A stretch of DNA of 64,000 nucleotides, taken from contig NZ_BAFK01000003.1 of the NCBI RefSeq assembly GCF_000296695.1, positions 1 to 64,000 of the forward strand. Reading direction: 5' to 3'. The stretch's first letter is position 1, and each line of letters starts with the position of its first letter. The position numbers and the translations under genes are program-made. The notes under the pieces are model-generated. The model was given only the letters and a program-made list of their open reading frames with translations, searched no databases and was not told the DNA's origin. Below are positions 54,501 through 64,000 of this stretch, in pieces. Source of the DNA: Rheinheimera nanhaiensis E407-8 (GTDB taxonomy: Bacteria > Pseudomonadota > Gammaproteobacteria > Enterobacterales > Alteromonadaceae).

Positions 54501-54618
54501 AAAGACTCCGAACGAAATAACTAAAAATAAGGGTTGCCTGTTAAGGAGCGACGAAATATCGCCCTCGCATTGTACAAAGTTGCTTAAGATCTCAGCAATA
54601 GGGCCGGTTAAATATATT

Positions 54619-57480
54619 TTACCCCAGTAAAGTGTTTAGCGGTTGCGGCCGGCTGATGGCATAGCCTTGTACATAGTCGATACCAAGCAGTTTTAATGCC
54701 TGTTCAATCTCAACGGTTTCGACATACTCAGCAATAGTCAGCATATTCATCGCGCGTGCCACCTCGTGGATAGACTTCACAATGGCCTTGTCGTAAGGAT
54801 CGTCCAGTAAATCACGCACAAAGTGGCCGTCAATTTTGACAAAGTCGGCCGGGAAGTGCTTCAGATAACCATAAGATGAAAAGCCACTGCCAAAATCGTC
54901 CAATGCCATTTTGCAGCCCTGGGCGCGGAAGTGCTCAATAAAGGCCAGGGTGTTTTGCAAATTGACAATGGCGACACTTTCGGTAATTTCAAAGCAAATG
55001 CGTGTAAAAGGCACCTGATACTGCACAAATAGCTGTTGAACATCGTCTTTGAAGCTCGGGTCGAGTAACGAACTGCCAGACAGGTTAATGCTGCACAATT
55101 CCAGTTGCTGCAAATGCTGTGGATACTGCTGTAGCCAGCGGAAATACTGTTTTATCACCCAGCGGTCTATTTGCGGCATCAGGCCATAGCGCTCGGCAGA
55201 GCTTAAAAAACTGGCCGGCGTAATAAGCTGGTTGCTCTCTGCCTGCAAGCGTAGCAGCAGCTCGTAACAATAACCGCCATCGCCACTGTTAAGTGCTTTA
55301 ATGGGCTGCTGAAACAGCACAAATTTATCGTCCTGCACCGCCTGGCGCAACTGACTTACCCAGTGCAGTTCAGCCTGGTGGCGCTGGGTATCTTCATCAT
55401 GTTCATCAAACAGCTGGATGCGGTTACGGCCTTTTTCTTTGGCTATGGCGCAGGCGGCATCGGCTTTTTTCAGTACGCTATCAGCGCTGCTGTCGTCACG
55501 GCTGATTTCGGCAATACCTATGCTAATACTGATGGTATGGACACTGTCCTGCCAGATAAAGCGGAACTCGCGCATGGCATCGAGCAGGCGGTAGGCCAGC
55601 GAAAACGCCTCATTAGCGTTTTTGCCCGCCAGCAGAATGCCAAACTCGTCGCTGTCGAGCCTTGCCAGCGGGCCGTTGTGATGGGCGGTACGTTTTAGCA
55701 GCTCGGCCAGTTGTTTTAGTAAGGCGTCGCCGGCACTGTGGCTGCAACCATTATTGATCAGCTTAAACTGGTCAACATCGATATAGAGCACGCAGCCTTT
55801 GTCATCACCGCTTTGCTCGCACAAGGCTTGTAACTGTTTATCAAAATAGTAGCGGTTATACAGCGCCGTTAACGCATCATGATTAGCCAGATAGGCCAGT
55901 TGCTCATGAGCCAGCTTTTGTTCGGTAATATCAATTACCGAACCGTGTACAAAAGCCGGCCTTTGGTTATCCGACGCGGCCAGGCGCACCGACATTAAGG
56001 CCCAGAATGGGCTGTTATCGCCGCGCAGGCCCCGTATTTCAAAGCTTTTACTGCTGCCTTGCTCCAGCTGCTTGAGCATATACTGCCGCTCGGCCGGATC
56101 GGCATAAAAGCGGGCCATGCCGGTACCGGCGATAGCCTGTTTTAGCTGCTCCAGACTGGCGTAGCCTAAGATTTTCAGCAGCGCCTGGTTGGCATTGATC
56201 AGGCGGCCATCCAGGGTGGTGGTAAACATGCCTTCAACCGCGTTATGGAAGATCTCTTTGTACTGCTGCTCCGTTGCTGTCGGGCGGTTGCTGTCCAGCA
56301 CCGGTTGAAACTTGTACAGCGTAAAGCTGGTTAACGCCAGGCTTAACAGCACCAGCGAAAATAAAATATAAGCCCAGTTGATACCGCCGTGCAGATAACC
56401 GGCCTGGTTTAACGTCAGTAGCAGCGCGCTTATCAGGGTAAGCACACAGGCCCAGATAAAGCTTTTCGCCTGGGCGGCGCCCGTCAGGCTTACCCGCAGC
56501 GCCAGCAAAAGGTTACTGCCCAGGACCCAGCTGATGGCAATAAACAACAGCTGCAACCTGAACTGGCCGCTGGCAAACAACGGGCTAAACAGCAGCAATA
56601 AGGCGCTAAAACTGCTGATCTGGCTGCAGCGGTACCACCAGCTGCCCGTCAGGTTTGTCAGACCGAAGCGCATAAATAAGTTCAGGCACAGTAAACTGGT
56701 GCCAACGGCGATATACAAAATAGATTGGTTAATCTCTGGGTAATCCGGCCACAGCAGCGCAAACGCCATACCATTTAAAATGGCCACGACCAGAGCAAAA
56801 CTGGCGAAAAAGCCGCAATAATACAAATAATGTACTTGCTGCTGCCGGGCGAACAGCATCAGGTTATACAGCGCCAGTACAATTAAAATTCCTTGTAACA
56901 CGCCATCGAGCAGCGCCTGTTGCTGCTTGGCTGCCATAAAGTGCCCGTGTTGCCACAGCAGCACTTCTGAGGGCACAACAGCGGCGTCCTGTACCTTAAT
57001 AAAAATGTCGGTTTCGCTGGCCGGTGTCAGGTTTAACGGCACGGCATAACTGCGATAGGGCAGCGCCCGTTCGCTGTAGGGGTAGGCATTGCCACTGCGG
57101 CTCAGCAGGCGAATATCCTGGTTTTGCCGGTCTACCTGATAAATTTCAATTTTATCGGCCAGCGGAAAATCATACTCCAGGATGCTTTTCAGTGTGCGGT
57201 TACTGGTATTGCTCAAACGGGCGAATAACCACACCGCCTGATGCTCCTGAAACAGCACTTTTTGCTGTTTGCTTAGTAAGCTAAAGCTATGATGGTATGC
57301 CGGATCGGCCAGTAGTTCGTCTAGCGTCAGCGTGGATGGTGTCGCCAGGTAGTAAAGTTGCTGTAATTGCTGGCGCGCGCTTTGCGGTTCGGCAACGCTG
57401 TTGGTTTGCGCATGAAACGCCTGTAGCGTCAGGCTGTATAACCAGCAGCATAACAACAGCGGATAAACGGCAAACTTCAC
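54619..57480 (-). CDS. 7TM-DISM / PAS / GGDEF / EAL cyclic-di-GMP protein
   Basis: 953 residues. Signal peptide, then a periplasmic DISMED2-type domain (about 40-175), seven TM helices (about 185-390), PAS (about 400-525), GGDEF (about 530-690) and EAL (about 705-945). The GGDEF signature reads LDSDEF, which is degenerate, so diguanylate cyclase activity is doubtful. The EAL part has YELLLRL, CSINLSGSSLL, CFEITES and ALDDFGSGFSSYGYLK, as in active phosphodiesterases. It probably hydrolyses c-di-GMP in response to a periplasmic ligand. Confidence 0.9.
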   Translation of the reverse strand: MKFAVYPLLLCCWLYSLTLQAFHAQTNSVAEPQSARQQLQQLYYLATPSTLTLDELLADPAYHHSFSLLSKQQKVLFQEHQAVWLFARLSNTSNRTLKSILEYDFPLADKIEIYQVDRQNQDIRLLSRSGNAYPYSERALPYRSYAVPLNLTPASETDIFIKVQDAAVVPSEVLLWQHGHFMAAKQQQALLDGVLQGILIVLALYNLMLFARQQQVHYLYYCGFFASFALVVAILNGMAFALLWPDYPEINQSILYIAVGTSLLCLNLFMRFGLTNLTGSWWYRCSQISSFSALLLLFSPLFASGQFRLQLLFIAISWVLGSNLLLALRVSLTGAAQAKSFIWACVLTLISALLLTLNQAGYLHGGINWAYILFSLVLLSLALTSFTLYKFQPVLDSNRPTATEQQYKEIFHNAVEGMFTTTLDGRLINANQALLKILGYASLEQLKQAIAGTGMARFYADPAERQYMLKQLEQGSSKSFEIRGLRGDNSPFWALMSVRLAASDNQRPAFVHGSVIDITEQKLAHEQLAYLANHDALTALYNRYYFDKQLQALCEQSGDDKGCVLYIDVDQFKLINNGCSHSAGDALLKQLAELLKRTAHHNGPLARLDSDEFGILLAGKNANEAFSLAYRLLDAMREFRFIWQDSVHTISISIGIAEISRDDSSADSVLKKADAACAIAKEKGRNRIQLFDEHDEDTQRHQAELHWVSQLRQAVQDDKFVLFQQPIKALNSGDGGYCYELLLRLQAESNQLITPASFLSSAERYGLMPQIDRWVIKQYFRWLQQYPQHLQQLELCSINLSGSSLLDPSFKDDVQQLFVQYQVPFTRICFEITESVAIVNLQNTLAFIEHFRAQGCKMALDDFGSGFSSYGYLKHFPADFVKIDGHFVRDLLDDPYDKAIVKSIHEVARAMNMLTIAEYVETVEIEQALKLLGIDYVQGYAISRPQPLNTLLG

Positions 57481-57668
57481 TGCTAATACTCCTTGTTGGC
57501 CTGGGCGATGTTAATAAATTTGGCGCTAAACAGTAACATACCGCAGCTGACAGTGTCAGCAGAAAAACCTGTCTGCTCGCCAATACATCGTGCAGGGCGG
57601 GGCTTTTTTCTCTGCTGTGCATGGTGTACCTTAGTTTTAATTTAACAAAACAATAAAAAGGTGCCCTG

Positions 57669-57974
57669 ATGAAACACATGCTATTGATGACAGTAATGTT
57701 ATTAGGCTCTGCTGGCGTGGCTGCTGCCGATATCGACGCCGGCAAAGCCAAAGCCGCAGTGTGCGCCGCCTGCCATGGCGCTAATGGTATTTCGGTGATC
57801 CCTGATTATCCCAATCTGGCTGGCCAGAAAGTACGCTATCTGGAAGCGTCGATTAAGGCCTATCGGGATGGTGAGCGGAAAAACCCGATTATGTCACCGA
57901 TGGCCTCGGGCTTAAGCGATGCAGATATTGCTAATATTGCGGCGTTTTATGCCAGTTTACCCGCCGGCGGCTGA
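57669..57974 (+). CDS. Small periplasmic c-type cytochrome
   Basis: 101 residues: signal peptide ([20 protein letters not shown]), heme motif CAACHG, and distal Met ligand in [23 protein letters not shown]. This is the class I cytochrome c5/c553 type and carries electrons between dehydrogenases and oxidases. The last 18 bases overlap the end of the convergent recQ gene. It lies about 190 bp from the GGDEF-EAL gene in the divergent direction. Confidence 0.9.
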   Translation: MKHMLLMTVMLLGSAGVAAADIDAGKAKAAVCAACHGANGISVIPDYPNLAGQKVRYLEASIKAYRDGERKNPIMSPMASGLSDADIANIAAFYASLPAGG

Positions 57975-59771
57975 TGATGCGTCTGCCGCCAGATAATCAG
58001 CTATCTCATCTAAAAAGTCGGCGCCATAGCGCGCCAGCTTGGTTTGGCCCACACCCGATACTGCCAGTAAGCTGGCTTTGTCCGTAGGTAACTGCTGACA
58101 CATATCAATCAGGCTGGCATCACTAAAGACGACAAAAGGCGGCACATCATCACGCTCGGCAATGCGCTTACGCAGCGCCTTTAAGCGGGCAAATAACAGC
58201 CGGTCGTACTTTTGCACCGCACGTCGCTCTGGCTCGCGTTTCACGCTTTGCAAACGCGGCACCGCCAGCATCAGTTCGGTTTCGCCGCGCAGTACCGGCC
58301 TTGCCGCCGGCTGTAGCTTTAGCACCGAATGGGCGGTAATATCCTGCTGCAGTAAACCAAAGTGAATAAGCTGGCGCAAAATGCTCAGCCAGTAGTCGTG
58401 GCTTAAGTCTTTACCCAGGCCCCAGGTCGATAGCTTATCATGGCCAAGTTCAGTAATTTTCTGGCTGTGGCCGCCGCGTAGCACCTCAATCACATGGTGC
58501 ATGCCAAAGCTCTGCCCCACGCGGTACACGCAGGACAGCGCTTTTTGCGCCAGTTCGGTAGCATTAAACTGCTGTGGCGGCTGCAGACAAATATCGCAGT
58601 TGCCGCAACGGGTTTGGCGCGCCTCACCAAAATAATTCAGTAGCACCTGACGGCGACAGGTTTGTGCTTCAGCAAAGGCCGCCATCGCCAAAAAGCGCTG
58701 CCAGGTGACTTCGGCCCGTTGCTGGTTTTCTTCATTGTCGAGCCAGCGCTTCATCCGGCCAATATCGGCCGGATCAAACAGCAGCATGGCTTCGGCGGGC
58801 ACGCCATCGCGCCCGGCACGGCCGGTTTCCTGGTAATACGCCTCGATGGTGCGGGGTAACTCAAAGTGCACCACAAAGCGGATATTGGATTTATTCACCC
58901 CCATGCCAAAGGCGACGGTGGCAACAATCAGTTGGTAATCGTCGCGTTTAAAGGCGTCCTGCACCTGATTACGCTCGTCGCTGCTAAGGCCGGCATGGTA
59001 AGCGGCCGCGTTAAAGCCGCGCTGTTTTAACTGCTCGGTCAGCTCATCTACCTTGCGCCGCGAGCTGCAGTACACTATGCCACTGGCACCGTCTTGTTGC
59101 TGCAGGTAGCTTATCAGCTGCTCGGTGGGGCGGAATTTTTCCTGCACTGTGTAGCGAATGTTAGGCCGGTCAAAGCTACCTAAATGCACATAGGGTTGCT
59201 GCAGGTTTAGTTGCTGCAAAATGTCCTGCCGTGTCGCGCTATCGGCGGTGGCTGTCAACGCCATCACCGGCACGCTGGCAAAACGCTGCTTTAACAGCGC
59301 CAGCGCCATATAGTCGGGGCGAAAATCATGGCCCCATTGTGAAATACAGTGCGCTTCGTCTATAGCGAACAAACTGACGCCAACATCCTGCAGCCGGTCT
59401 AAAAACTGCGGCTGTAGCAGGCGCTCTGGCGCCACATATAGCAGTTTTAAAGTGCCCTGGCGCAGGCGGGCAAACACCTGCAGCACCTGCTCACGGCTTA
59501 GGCTGCTGTTGACAAACTCGGCAGCGATACCATTAGCTTTGAGCGCATCGACCTGATCTTTCATCAGCGACATCAATGGCGATACCACTATGGTCACCTG
59601 TGGCAGTAATAACGCCGGTAACTGATAACACAGCGATTTACCACCACCGGTCGGCATCAACACAAAGCTGTCCTGGCCGGCCAAAGCGGCTTCAATTACC
59701 GCGTGCTGGCCACTGCGAAATTCGCTGTAACCGAAATGCTGTTTTAATAAGGGTAATAAATCGGCGTGCAC
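57957..59771 (-). CDS. recQ: ATP-dependent DNA helicase RecQ
   Basis: 604 residues, close to E. coli length. Superfamily 2 helicase: Walker A TGGGKS (41-46), DEAH in [18 protein letters not shown], motif [11 protein letters not shown], and zinc-binding cysteines ([19 protein letters not shown]). A winged helix follows, then a C-terminal HRDC domain ([17 protein letters not shown]). It unwinds 3'-tailed DNA in recombination repair. Confidence 0.95.
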   Translation of the reverse strand: MHADLLPLLKQHFGYSEFRSGQHAVIEAALAGQDSFVLMPTGGGKSLCYQLPALLLPQVTIVVSPLMSLMKDQVDALKANGIAAEFVNSSLSREQVLQVFARLRQGTLKLLYVAPERLLQPQFLDRLQDVGVSLFAIDEAHCISQWGHDFRPDYMALALLKQRFASVPVMALTATADSATRQDILQQLNLQQPYVHLGSFDRPNIRYTVQEKFRPTEQLISYLQQQDGASGIVYCSSRRKVDELTEQLKQRGFNAAAYHAGLSSDERNQVQDAFKRDDYQLIVATVAFGMGVNKSNIRFVVHFELPRTIEAYYQETGRAGRDGVPAEAMLLFDPADIGRMKRWLDNEENQQRAEVTWQRFLAMAAFAEAQTCRRQVLLNYFGEARQTRCGNCDICLQPPQQFNATELAQKALSCVYRVGQSFGMHHVIEVLRGGHSQKITELGHDKLSTWGLGKDLSHDYWLSILRQLIHFGLLQQDITAHSVLKLQPAARPVLRGETELMLAVPRLQSVKREPERRAVQKYDRLLFARLKALRKRIAERDDVPPFVVFSDASLIDMCQQLPTDKASLLAVSGVGQTKLARYGADFLDEIADYLAADASSAAGG

Positions 59772-59950
59772 GTTAAACCAACAGTTACTTACAATCAGCC
59801 GCCATTCTAAAGCCTTAATGGCATAGCCGGAACCGTTAATTGGCCTGTTATTTTCAAACGCCGGGCCGGTTAGCTGTTTTTTGCCGATAAAGCCGCTGCG
59901 CTAAGTGCCTGTAGCCACGTATAATAGCTACTCTTTCGCCGGAGTACCTT

Positions 59951-60865
59951 ATGCCATTAAGCCGTGAACAAAAACTGGGTGGGTTATTTGCTGCCAGTGC
60001 CTACAGCCTGTGGGGGCTGGCCCCGCTGTACTTTAAGCAAATTGACTTTATTCCCGCCAGTGAGATTTTGATCCACCGGATTGTCTGGTCTTTTGTGCTG
60101 TTATTGCTGGTGTTGTTGCTATTAAAGCAAGGCGCTAAAGTGATGGCGGTACTGCGCCAGCCGAAGATGCTGGGTTGGTTATTGCTATCGGCAGTGCTGT
60201 TAGGCGGCAACTGGGGGCTGTTTATCTGGGCGGTAAACAACCAGCATATGCTGGATGCCAGTTTAGGTTACTACATTAACCCACTGCTGAATGTGCTGCT
60301 GGGTATGCTGTTTTTGGGTGAGCGGTTGCGCCGCCTGCAATGGACAGCAGTAATACTGGCCACCAGCGGCGTGCTGATCCAGCTTATTACCTTTGGCTCG
60401 TTGCCCTGGATAGCGCTGACGCTGGCGGGCTCCTTTGCCATCTACGGCCTGATGCGCAAAAAACTTAACGTCGATGCGATTAGCGGTTTGTTTATCGAAT
60501 CTTTGCTGCTGTTGCCGCTGGCGCTATGGTACTGGCACAGTTATGCCGATAGCAGCGCAGTGAACCTGCTGCATAACAGTGCCACGCTTAATAGCTACTT
60601 ACTAGCCGCGGGGTTGGTTACTACCGTGCCACTGCTGTGTTTTATTGCCGGTGCCCGCAGGTTACAGCTGTCGACTATGGGCTTTTTTCAGTATATAGGC
60701 CCAAGCTGCATGTTTGTGTTTGGCGTCTGGTTATACCATGAACCTTTTGCTGCTGAGCGGCTGGTGACCTTTGGCCTTATTTGGTTGGCGCTGTTGCTTT
60801 ATACCGCCGATGCCTGGCGACATAACCGCAGGCAGGCGCTGCAAAATCGCGGCAAAATAGCGTAA
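59951..60865 (+). CDS. rarD: EamA-family transporter RarD
   Basis: 304 residues with ten predicted TM helices in two repeats. The typical opening GGLFAASAYSLWGLAPLYFK and INPLLNVLLGMLFLGERLRR identify the RarD subgroup of the drug/metabolite transporter family. Substrate unknown; chloramphenicol sensitivity is a trait linked to the E. coli family name. Confidence 0.88.
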   Translation: MPLSREQKLGGLFAASAYSLWGLAPLYFKQIDFIPASEILIHRIVWSFVLLLLVLLLLKQGAKVMAVLRQPKMLGWLLLSAVLLGGNWGLFIWAVNNQHMLDASLGYYINPLLNVLLGMLFLGERLRRLQWTAVILATSGVLIQLITFGSLPWIALTLAGSFAIYGLMRKKLNVDAISGLFIESLLLLPLALWYWHSYADSSAVNLLHNSATLNSYLLAAGLVTTVPLLCFIAGARRLQLSTMGFFQYIGPSCMFVFGVWLYHEPFAAERLVTFGLIWLALLLYTADAWRHNRRQALQNRGKIA

Positions 60866-60897
60866 GCTGGTGGGCGGCTAACAACAGGAGACAGAAG

Positions 60898-61575
60898 ATG
60901 GCAGGCAGCCTGGACCTGATTGCAGTACTGTGGTTTTTCGGTTTGTGGATTGGTTACACCCTCTTTGCCAAACGGCGGGCGAAGGCGGTCAGTTGTTTGT
61001 CGTTTGAGCTCAGGCGCAAACGCAATGACTGGATGCAAAAGATGCTGCTGCGCGATAACAAAATGGCCGATGTCGGGCTTATTTCGACCTTAGAGCGCAA
61101 CGTGACCTTCTTTGCTTCCAGCACCTTGCTGATCCTGGCCGGTTTACTGACGGCGATGGCCTCGGCGGAAAAACTCAGCCTGATGTTATCTAACCTGGTG
61201 CCCTGGGCCAGTTACAGCGAGGGCGCGGTACAGCTAAAACTGTTGCTGCTGGTGTTTATCTTCGTGTTTGCTTTTTTCCAGTTTACCTGGTCGTTGCGTC
61301 AGTATGGCTTTTGCGGCGTATTAATTGGCGCCGCGCCGGATGGCCGCGGCATGACCAACGATGAGCAGCTGCTGTACGCTAACCGCGCTTCTAAAGTGAT
61401 TGATCAGGCCGGTCACTCGTTTAACTATGGCCTGCGCTCAATATATTTCTCTTTATCGGCACTAACCTGGTTTATCGACCCGCTACTGTTTATGGTGGCG
61501 TCGGTGGTGGTGATGCTGGTAATGAAGCAGCGCGAATTTCACTCTAAGGTGCTAAAGGCGCTGCAGGAGTGTTAA
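60898..61575 (+). CDS. DUF599 membrane protein
   Basis: 225 residues with about four TM helices: residues 5-22, 82-103, 122-142 and 180-205. The conserved RNDWMQKMLLRDNKMADVGLIST and the central TLLILAGLLTAM fit DUF599. It lies 32 bp after rarD, so may be co-transcribed, with GGAGAC before the ATG. Function unknown. Confidence 0.85.
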   Translation: MAGSLDLIAVLWFFGLWIGYTLFAKRRAKAVSCLSFELRRKRNDWMQKMLLRDNKMADVGLISTLERNVTFFASSTLLILAGLLTAMASAEKLSLMLSNLVPWASYSEGAVQLKLLLLVFIFVFAFFQFTWSLRQYGFCGVLIGAAPDGRGMTNDEQLLYANRASKVIDQAGHSFNYGLRSIYFSLSALTWFIDPLLFMVASVVVMLVMKQREFHSKVLKALQEC

Positions 61576-61613
61576 GCCTGTGCCGCTTAGGCAGATGCTA
61601 AGCGGCAACTTGG

Positions 61614-62189
61614 TTAGTTTTGGCGGATTTCAAACGCCTGCACGACGCGGGCGACGCCTTCGACGTGGCGGGCGATATCAACGGCTTTTTGTGCTTCCTG
61701 CGCACTGACAATACCCATTAAAAACACTTCAGCGTTCTCGGTCACCACCTTAATGTTCAGGCCGCTAACTTGTTCGTCGGCTAACAGCTGAGTTTTAACT
61801 TTGGTGGAGATCCAGCCGTCACGGGTGCGGGTAGTCATGCCGGTGTTATTACCCAGCCTTATCTGGTTTTGCACATCGCGCACACCATCTATGCCGCGCA
61901 CCAGCTGCTGCGCCTGCTGGCGGATTTGCTCGGTGCGGGTTTGGCCGGTTAACAGCACCACACCGTTATAGCTGGTGATATTAATGTTGCTGCCCTCGGC
62001 TGTTAAGGGGTTGTCGGCCAGCGCGCGCTGTGCTTTTAGCACCACGTTTTTATCGTCTATCTGGGCACCCAGGGTGCGCCTGTCGTTGGCAGAGGTGACG
62101 GCCGTTGCGCCACCGGCCACTACGGCGGCAGCGCAGCCTTGTAATAAGGCCAGCATGACACAGGCACCGATAAGCTTTAGCGTATTCAT
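61614..62189 (-). CDS. dolP: BON-domain outer-membrane lipoprotein DolP (YraP)
   Basis: 191 residues. Lipoprotein signal with lipobox LLQGC (Cys19) followed by two BON domains (about 45-110 and 125-190; VVLLTGQTRTEQIRQQ and VFLMGIVSAQEAQKA). DolP supports outer-membrane integrity and BAM activity. It is the last gene of lpoA-yraN-diaA-dolP, overlapping the diaA stop by an ATGA junction. Confidence 0.93.
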   Translation of the reverse strand: MNTLKLIGACVMLALLQGCAAAVVAGGATAVTSANDRRTLGAQIDDKNVVLKAQRALADNPLTAEGSNINITSYNGVVLLTGQTRTEQIRQQAQQLVRGIDGVRDVQNQIRLGNNTGMTTRTRDGWISTKVKTQLLADEQVSGLNIKVVTENAEVFLMGIVSAQEAQKAVDIARHVEGVARVVQAFEIRQN

Positions 62190-62767
62190 AAATCTCCTTG
62201 TTGTGGAAACAACGTCATATCAATCAGTTCGCACAAGGTGTGCAATAAAAAGGTGTAACATTCAAAAATGCGTGCCCGCCGGTGTGCCGGTACTTTTAGT
62301 TCAACGTCCTGCTGGTTCAGTAAGCCCGACAGCTCACCGCTGCCATCTACGGTGAGCGCAATAATTTTCATATCGTTGGTCAGTGCTGCTTCGACTGCTT
62401 TTATCAGGCTGGGTTCACTGCCACTGCTGGAGACTACCAGTAACACGTCCTGGCTTTGGCCCAGCGCCTTAATTTGCCGTGCCAGATAGTCTTGCTGATG
62501 ACTATGCTGCAGGCTGTTATTCTGGTTACACAGGGCCAGCGCCGGCAAGCAGGGCCGCTCGGTTTCAAACTGGTCTAGCAACAGCTGACAAAAATGGCTG
62601 GCCAGCGCACTGGTAGCCCCTTCGCCAACGCAAATCACTTTGCCGCCGCTAACCAGGTTATTCACAATCACAAAGGCGGCGTTTTCCAGCGGGCCAGACA
62701 GGCTTTCACCTGCGGCGATCATGGTTTGAATATTTTCACTAAAAAGCTGACGAATATGCTCTTGCAT
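62186..62767 (-). CDS. diaA: DnaA initiator-associating protein DiaA (SIS domain)
   Basis: 193 residues. SIS fold with VICVGEGATSALASHFCQLLL and VVSSSGSEPSLIKAVEAAL. It resembles GmhA but lacks its catalytic residues. DiaA tetramers bind DnaA and promote timely replication initiation. The neighbours yraN and dolP confirm the assignment over a second phosphoheptose isomerase. Confidence 0.9.
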   Translation of the reverse strand: MQEHIRQLFSENIQTMIAAGESLSGPLENAAFVIVNNLVSGGKVICVGEGATSALASHFCQLLLDQFETERPCLPALALCNQNNSLQHSHQQDYLARQIKALGQSQDVLLVVSSSGSEPSLIKAVEAALTNDMKIIALTVDGSGELSGLLNQQDVELKVPAHRRARIFECYTFLLHTLCELIDMTLFPQQGDL

Positions 62768-62803
62768 CAGGCTGTCCTGCGTAAGCGGGTTAGTATGGCC
62801 AGT

Positions 62804-63151
62804 TTACTGGCCAATGGCATTTTTAACCCAGTGATACTGAAACGGCGGCTGCCCCTCTATCGCCAGCACATCCAGCCGGCACGGCTGATCTGACAACCGG
62901 TGTTGCTGCAGATACCAGCGGCTGGCCCGCAGCAACTTTTGCTGCTTGCTGTAAGTGACTGCCGCCATGGCCCCACCAAAGGCGGCACTGGCGCGGTATT
63001 TTACCTCGACAAACACCAGGGTGTCGCCCTCGCGCATAATAAGGTCTATTTCACCGGCTTTACACTGAAAATTGCTGCTAATTAACCGCAGGCCCTGCTG
63101 TTGCAGGTAGTCGGCAGCCAGCTGCTCATAGTGTTGGCCTAAGTTGTTCAT
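62804..63151 (-). CDS. yraN: YraN (UPF0102) endonuclease-like protein
   Basis: 115 residues with the restriction-endonuclease-like fold: GEIDLIMREGDTLVFVEVKYR gives the acidic-x-x-E-x-K catalytic pattern. The family may act in recombination or DNA processing, but its activity is not firmly established. It is conserved between lpoA and diaA. Confidence 0.93.
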   Translation of the reverse strand: MNNLGQHYEQLAADYLQQQGLRLISSNFQCKAGEIDLIMREGDTLVFVEVKYRASAAFGGAMAAVTYSKQQKLLRASRWYLQQHRLSDQPCRLDVLAIEGQPPFQYHWVKNAIGQ

Positions 63152-63171
63152 AATGACTTATTCATTTTCGC

Positions 63172-64000
63172 TTAGGGTTCCTGCAATGGAATTAAGCGGT
63201 TATTGCGATAGGCTGCCCAGCTGAGCTGCCGTACCAGGCTACCGCTGGCATCCAGTTGTAGCCGGCCGGTCAGGCCATAAAACACGGTAGCCGGCAGTTG
63301 CTGCTGCTGGCGCAGGCTGCCCACCAGATTGTAAGCATCCACGCCCATGGCGAATAAGCGCTGCAGGGTTTCATCCTGCTCGGCAAACAGCTGCTGATAT
63401 TGCTCACGTAGCGCCCGACTATTTTGCTCGGCCAGCATCCACGGCATTTCGGTAAAGGTTAAACCGTTTAAGTCGCGTAAATCGGTGCTGTCCAGGCTGG
63501 TACTGTGGCTGCGTGAGCTGGCATACAGCGGCAACCGCGGTGCTGTCTGGCTTACCGATACATCGACAAAGGGCTTAAACAAACGGGTTTGTACCGGATC
63601 GGCCAGCAGATAAATAGCGTCTATATCCAGCCGGCTATGCGGGTCGGCTTCCAGTTTGTCCGGGATCAGGTTATTTAGCTGTTTGATCCGCTCACGGCTT
63701 TTATCGGTTTCCAGCAACTGGCTGATTAACTGCTCAAGCTCGGCCTTATTGCCAAACTGATGCAGCTCAGGTGCGCTATGCCCCAGAGCTTGCCAGTGCG
63801 CGGCAAAACGCTGCTGCATACGCAGCGCAATATTGGTGTTGGTGCTAATCACTACCGGGCGCTGATAATTTTTTTGCGCAAATAGCTGGGCCATTTGGGC
63901 GGCTTCATCTTCCATGCTAAGGGCAAAATAAAATTGCTCGGCTTTGGCTGGCACGGCTGGCTCTTTACTGTTTAAAAACAGTGTTGGCCAGCGCCAGTTG
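63172..64000 (-). CDS. lpoA: Penicillin-binding protein activator LpoA, C-terminal part
   Basis: The minus frame is open to the right edge of the window, so the N-terminus lies outside; about 276 residues are visible. It has the periplasmic-binding-like C-terminal domain: VVISTNTNIALRMQQRF, RLDIDAIYLLADPVQTRLFKPFVD and LPLYASSRSHS. LpoA is an outer-membrane lipoprotein that stimulates PBP1A from the outside of the peptidoglycan. A GTG at 63952-63954 is internal and not a start. Confidence 0.93.
   Translation of the reverse strand, partial: NWRWPTLFLNSKEPAVPAKAEQFYFALSMEDEAAQMAQLFAQKNYQRPVVISTNTNIALRMQQRFAAHWQALGHSAPELHQFGNKAELEQLISQLLETDKSRERIKQLNNLIPDKLEADPHSRLDIDAIYLLADPVQTRLFKPFVDVSVSQTAPRLPLYASSRSHSTSLDSTDLRDLNGLTFTEMPWMLAEQNSRALREQYQQLFAEQDETLQRLFAMGVDAYNLVGSLRQQQQLPATVFYGLTGRLQLDASGSLVRQLSWAAYRNNRLIPLQEP

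Noticed and set aside
62186-62767. Second phosphoheptose isomerase
   Set aside because: The SIS protein next to yraN and dolP lacks GmhA catalytic residues and has DiaA synteny.

Overview
The window looks like chromosomal DNA of a gammaproteobacterium of the Rheinheimera / Alishewanella / Arsukibacterium type (Chromatiaceae-Alteromonadales border). Support for this comes from the heptose-based LPS core genes, the lpoA-yraN-diaA-dolP cluster, prlC, rsmJ, recQ and rarD, a cyanide-insensitive type cytochrome bd oxidase, and many secreted peptidases. The genus is an inference from overall gene style, not from a marker gene.

Layout. (1) 1-5.6 kb is accessory DNA. A two-AAA-domain ATPase without an N-terminus runs off the left edge. 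It abuts a 50-bp 3' fragment of a tRNA-Leu gene (1325-1374), the usual scar of site-specific integration. An AT-rich block follows with a lipoprotein, a 2-TM protein plus proline-rich micro-ORF pair, two orphan small genes, strong hairpins, a frameshifted XRE-type regulator and a secreted protein that may be a beta-barrel. Two imperfect copies of a ~30-bp repeat (1488-1516 and 5470-5500) bracket the block. (2) 5.8-12.3 kb: VOC protein, remnant of a toxin-antitoxin pair, LysR regulator, and a histidine-degradation operon (hutH, a long animal-type hutU) followed by a Tat-exported class V aminotransferase. (3) 12.3-24.1 kb: housekeeping and redox genes (ParD-like/map pair, AraC-SDR divergent pair, SMP-30 protein, gor, prlC, a 3-methyladenine glycosylase, rsmJ, a peroxiredoxin). 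(4) 24.1-33.5 kb: LPS inner-core locus. gmhA-hldE-GT9-gmhB run leftward and make and transfer heptose. A DUF6492 protein, two WaaE-like transferases, a GT4 enzyme and a WaaA-KdkA fusion run rightward. (5) 33.6-46.6 kb: Sel1 repeat protein, subtilase with two PPC domains, YhiN-like flavoprotein, a DarTG toxin-antitoxin module, DUF4862 protein, S9 peptidase, CBS protein. (6) 46.7-52.8 kb: cio/cyd oxidase operon with a small membrane ORF at each end, divergent from a histidine kinase and a sigma54-type response regulator. The intergenic region holds a good -24/-12 promoter facing the oxidase and two GTAAAC-N3-GTTTAC palindromes at enhancer distance. (7) 52.8-64 kb: quinone-reductase-like enzyme, YkgJ, GGDEF-EAL protein, cytochrome c, recQ, rarD, DUF599, dolP, diaA, yraN and the C-terminal end of lpoA.

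The most interesting items are the self-contained sigma54/two-component circuit apparently controlling the bd oxidase, the WaaA-KdkA fusion, the tRNA-Leu scar with its decapitated ATPase, the orphan small-gene block beside it, and DarTG. All assignments come from reading the sequence and from memory of the families. No database search was run.
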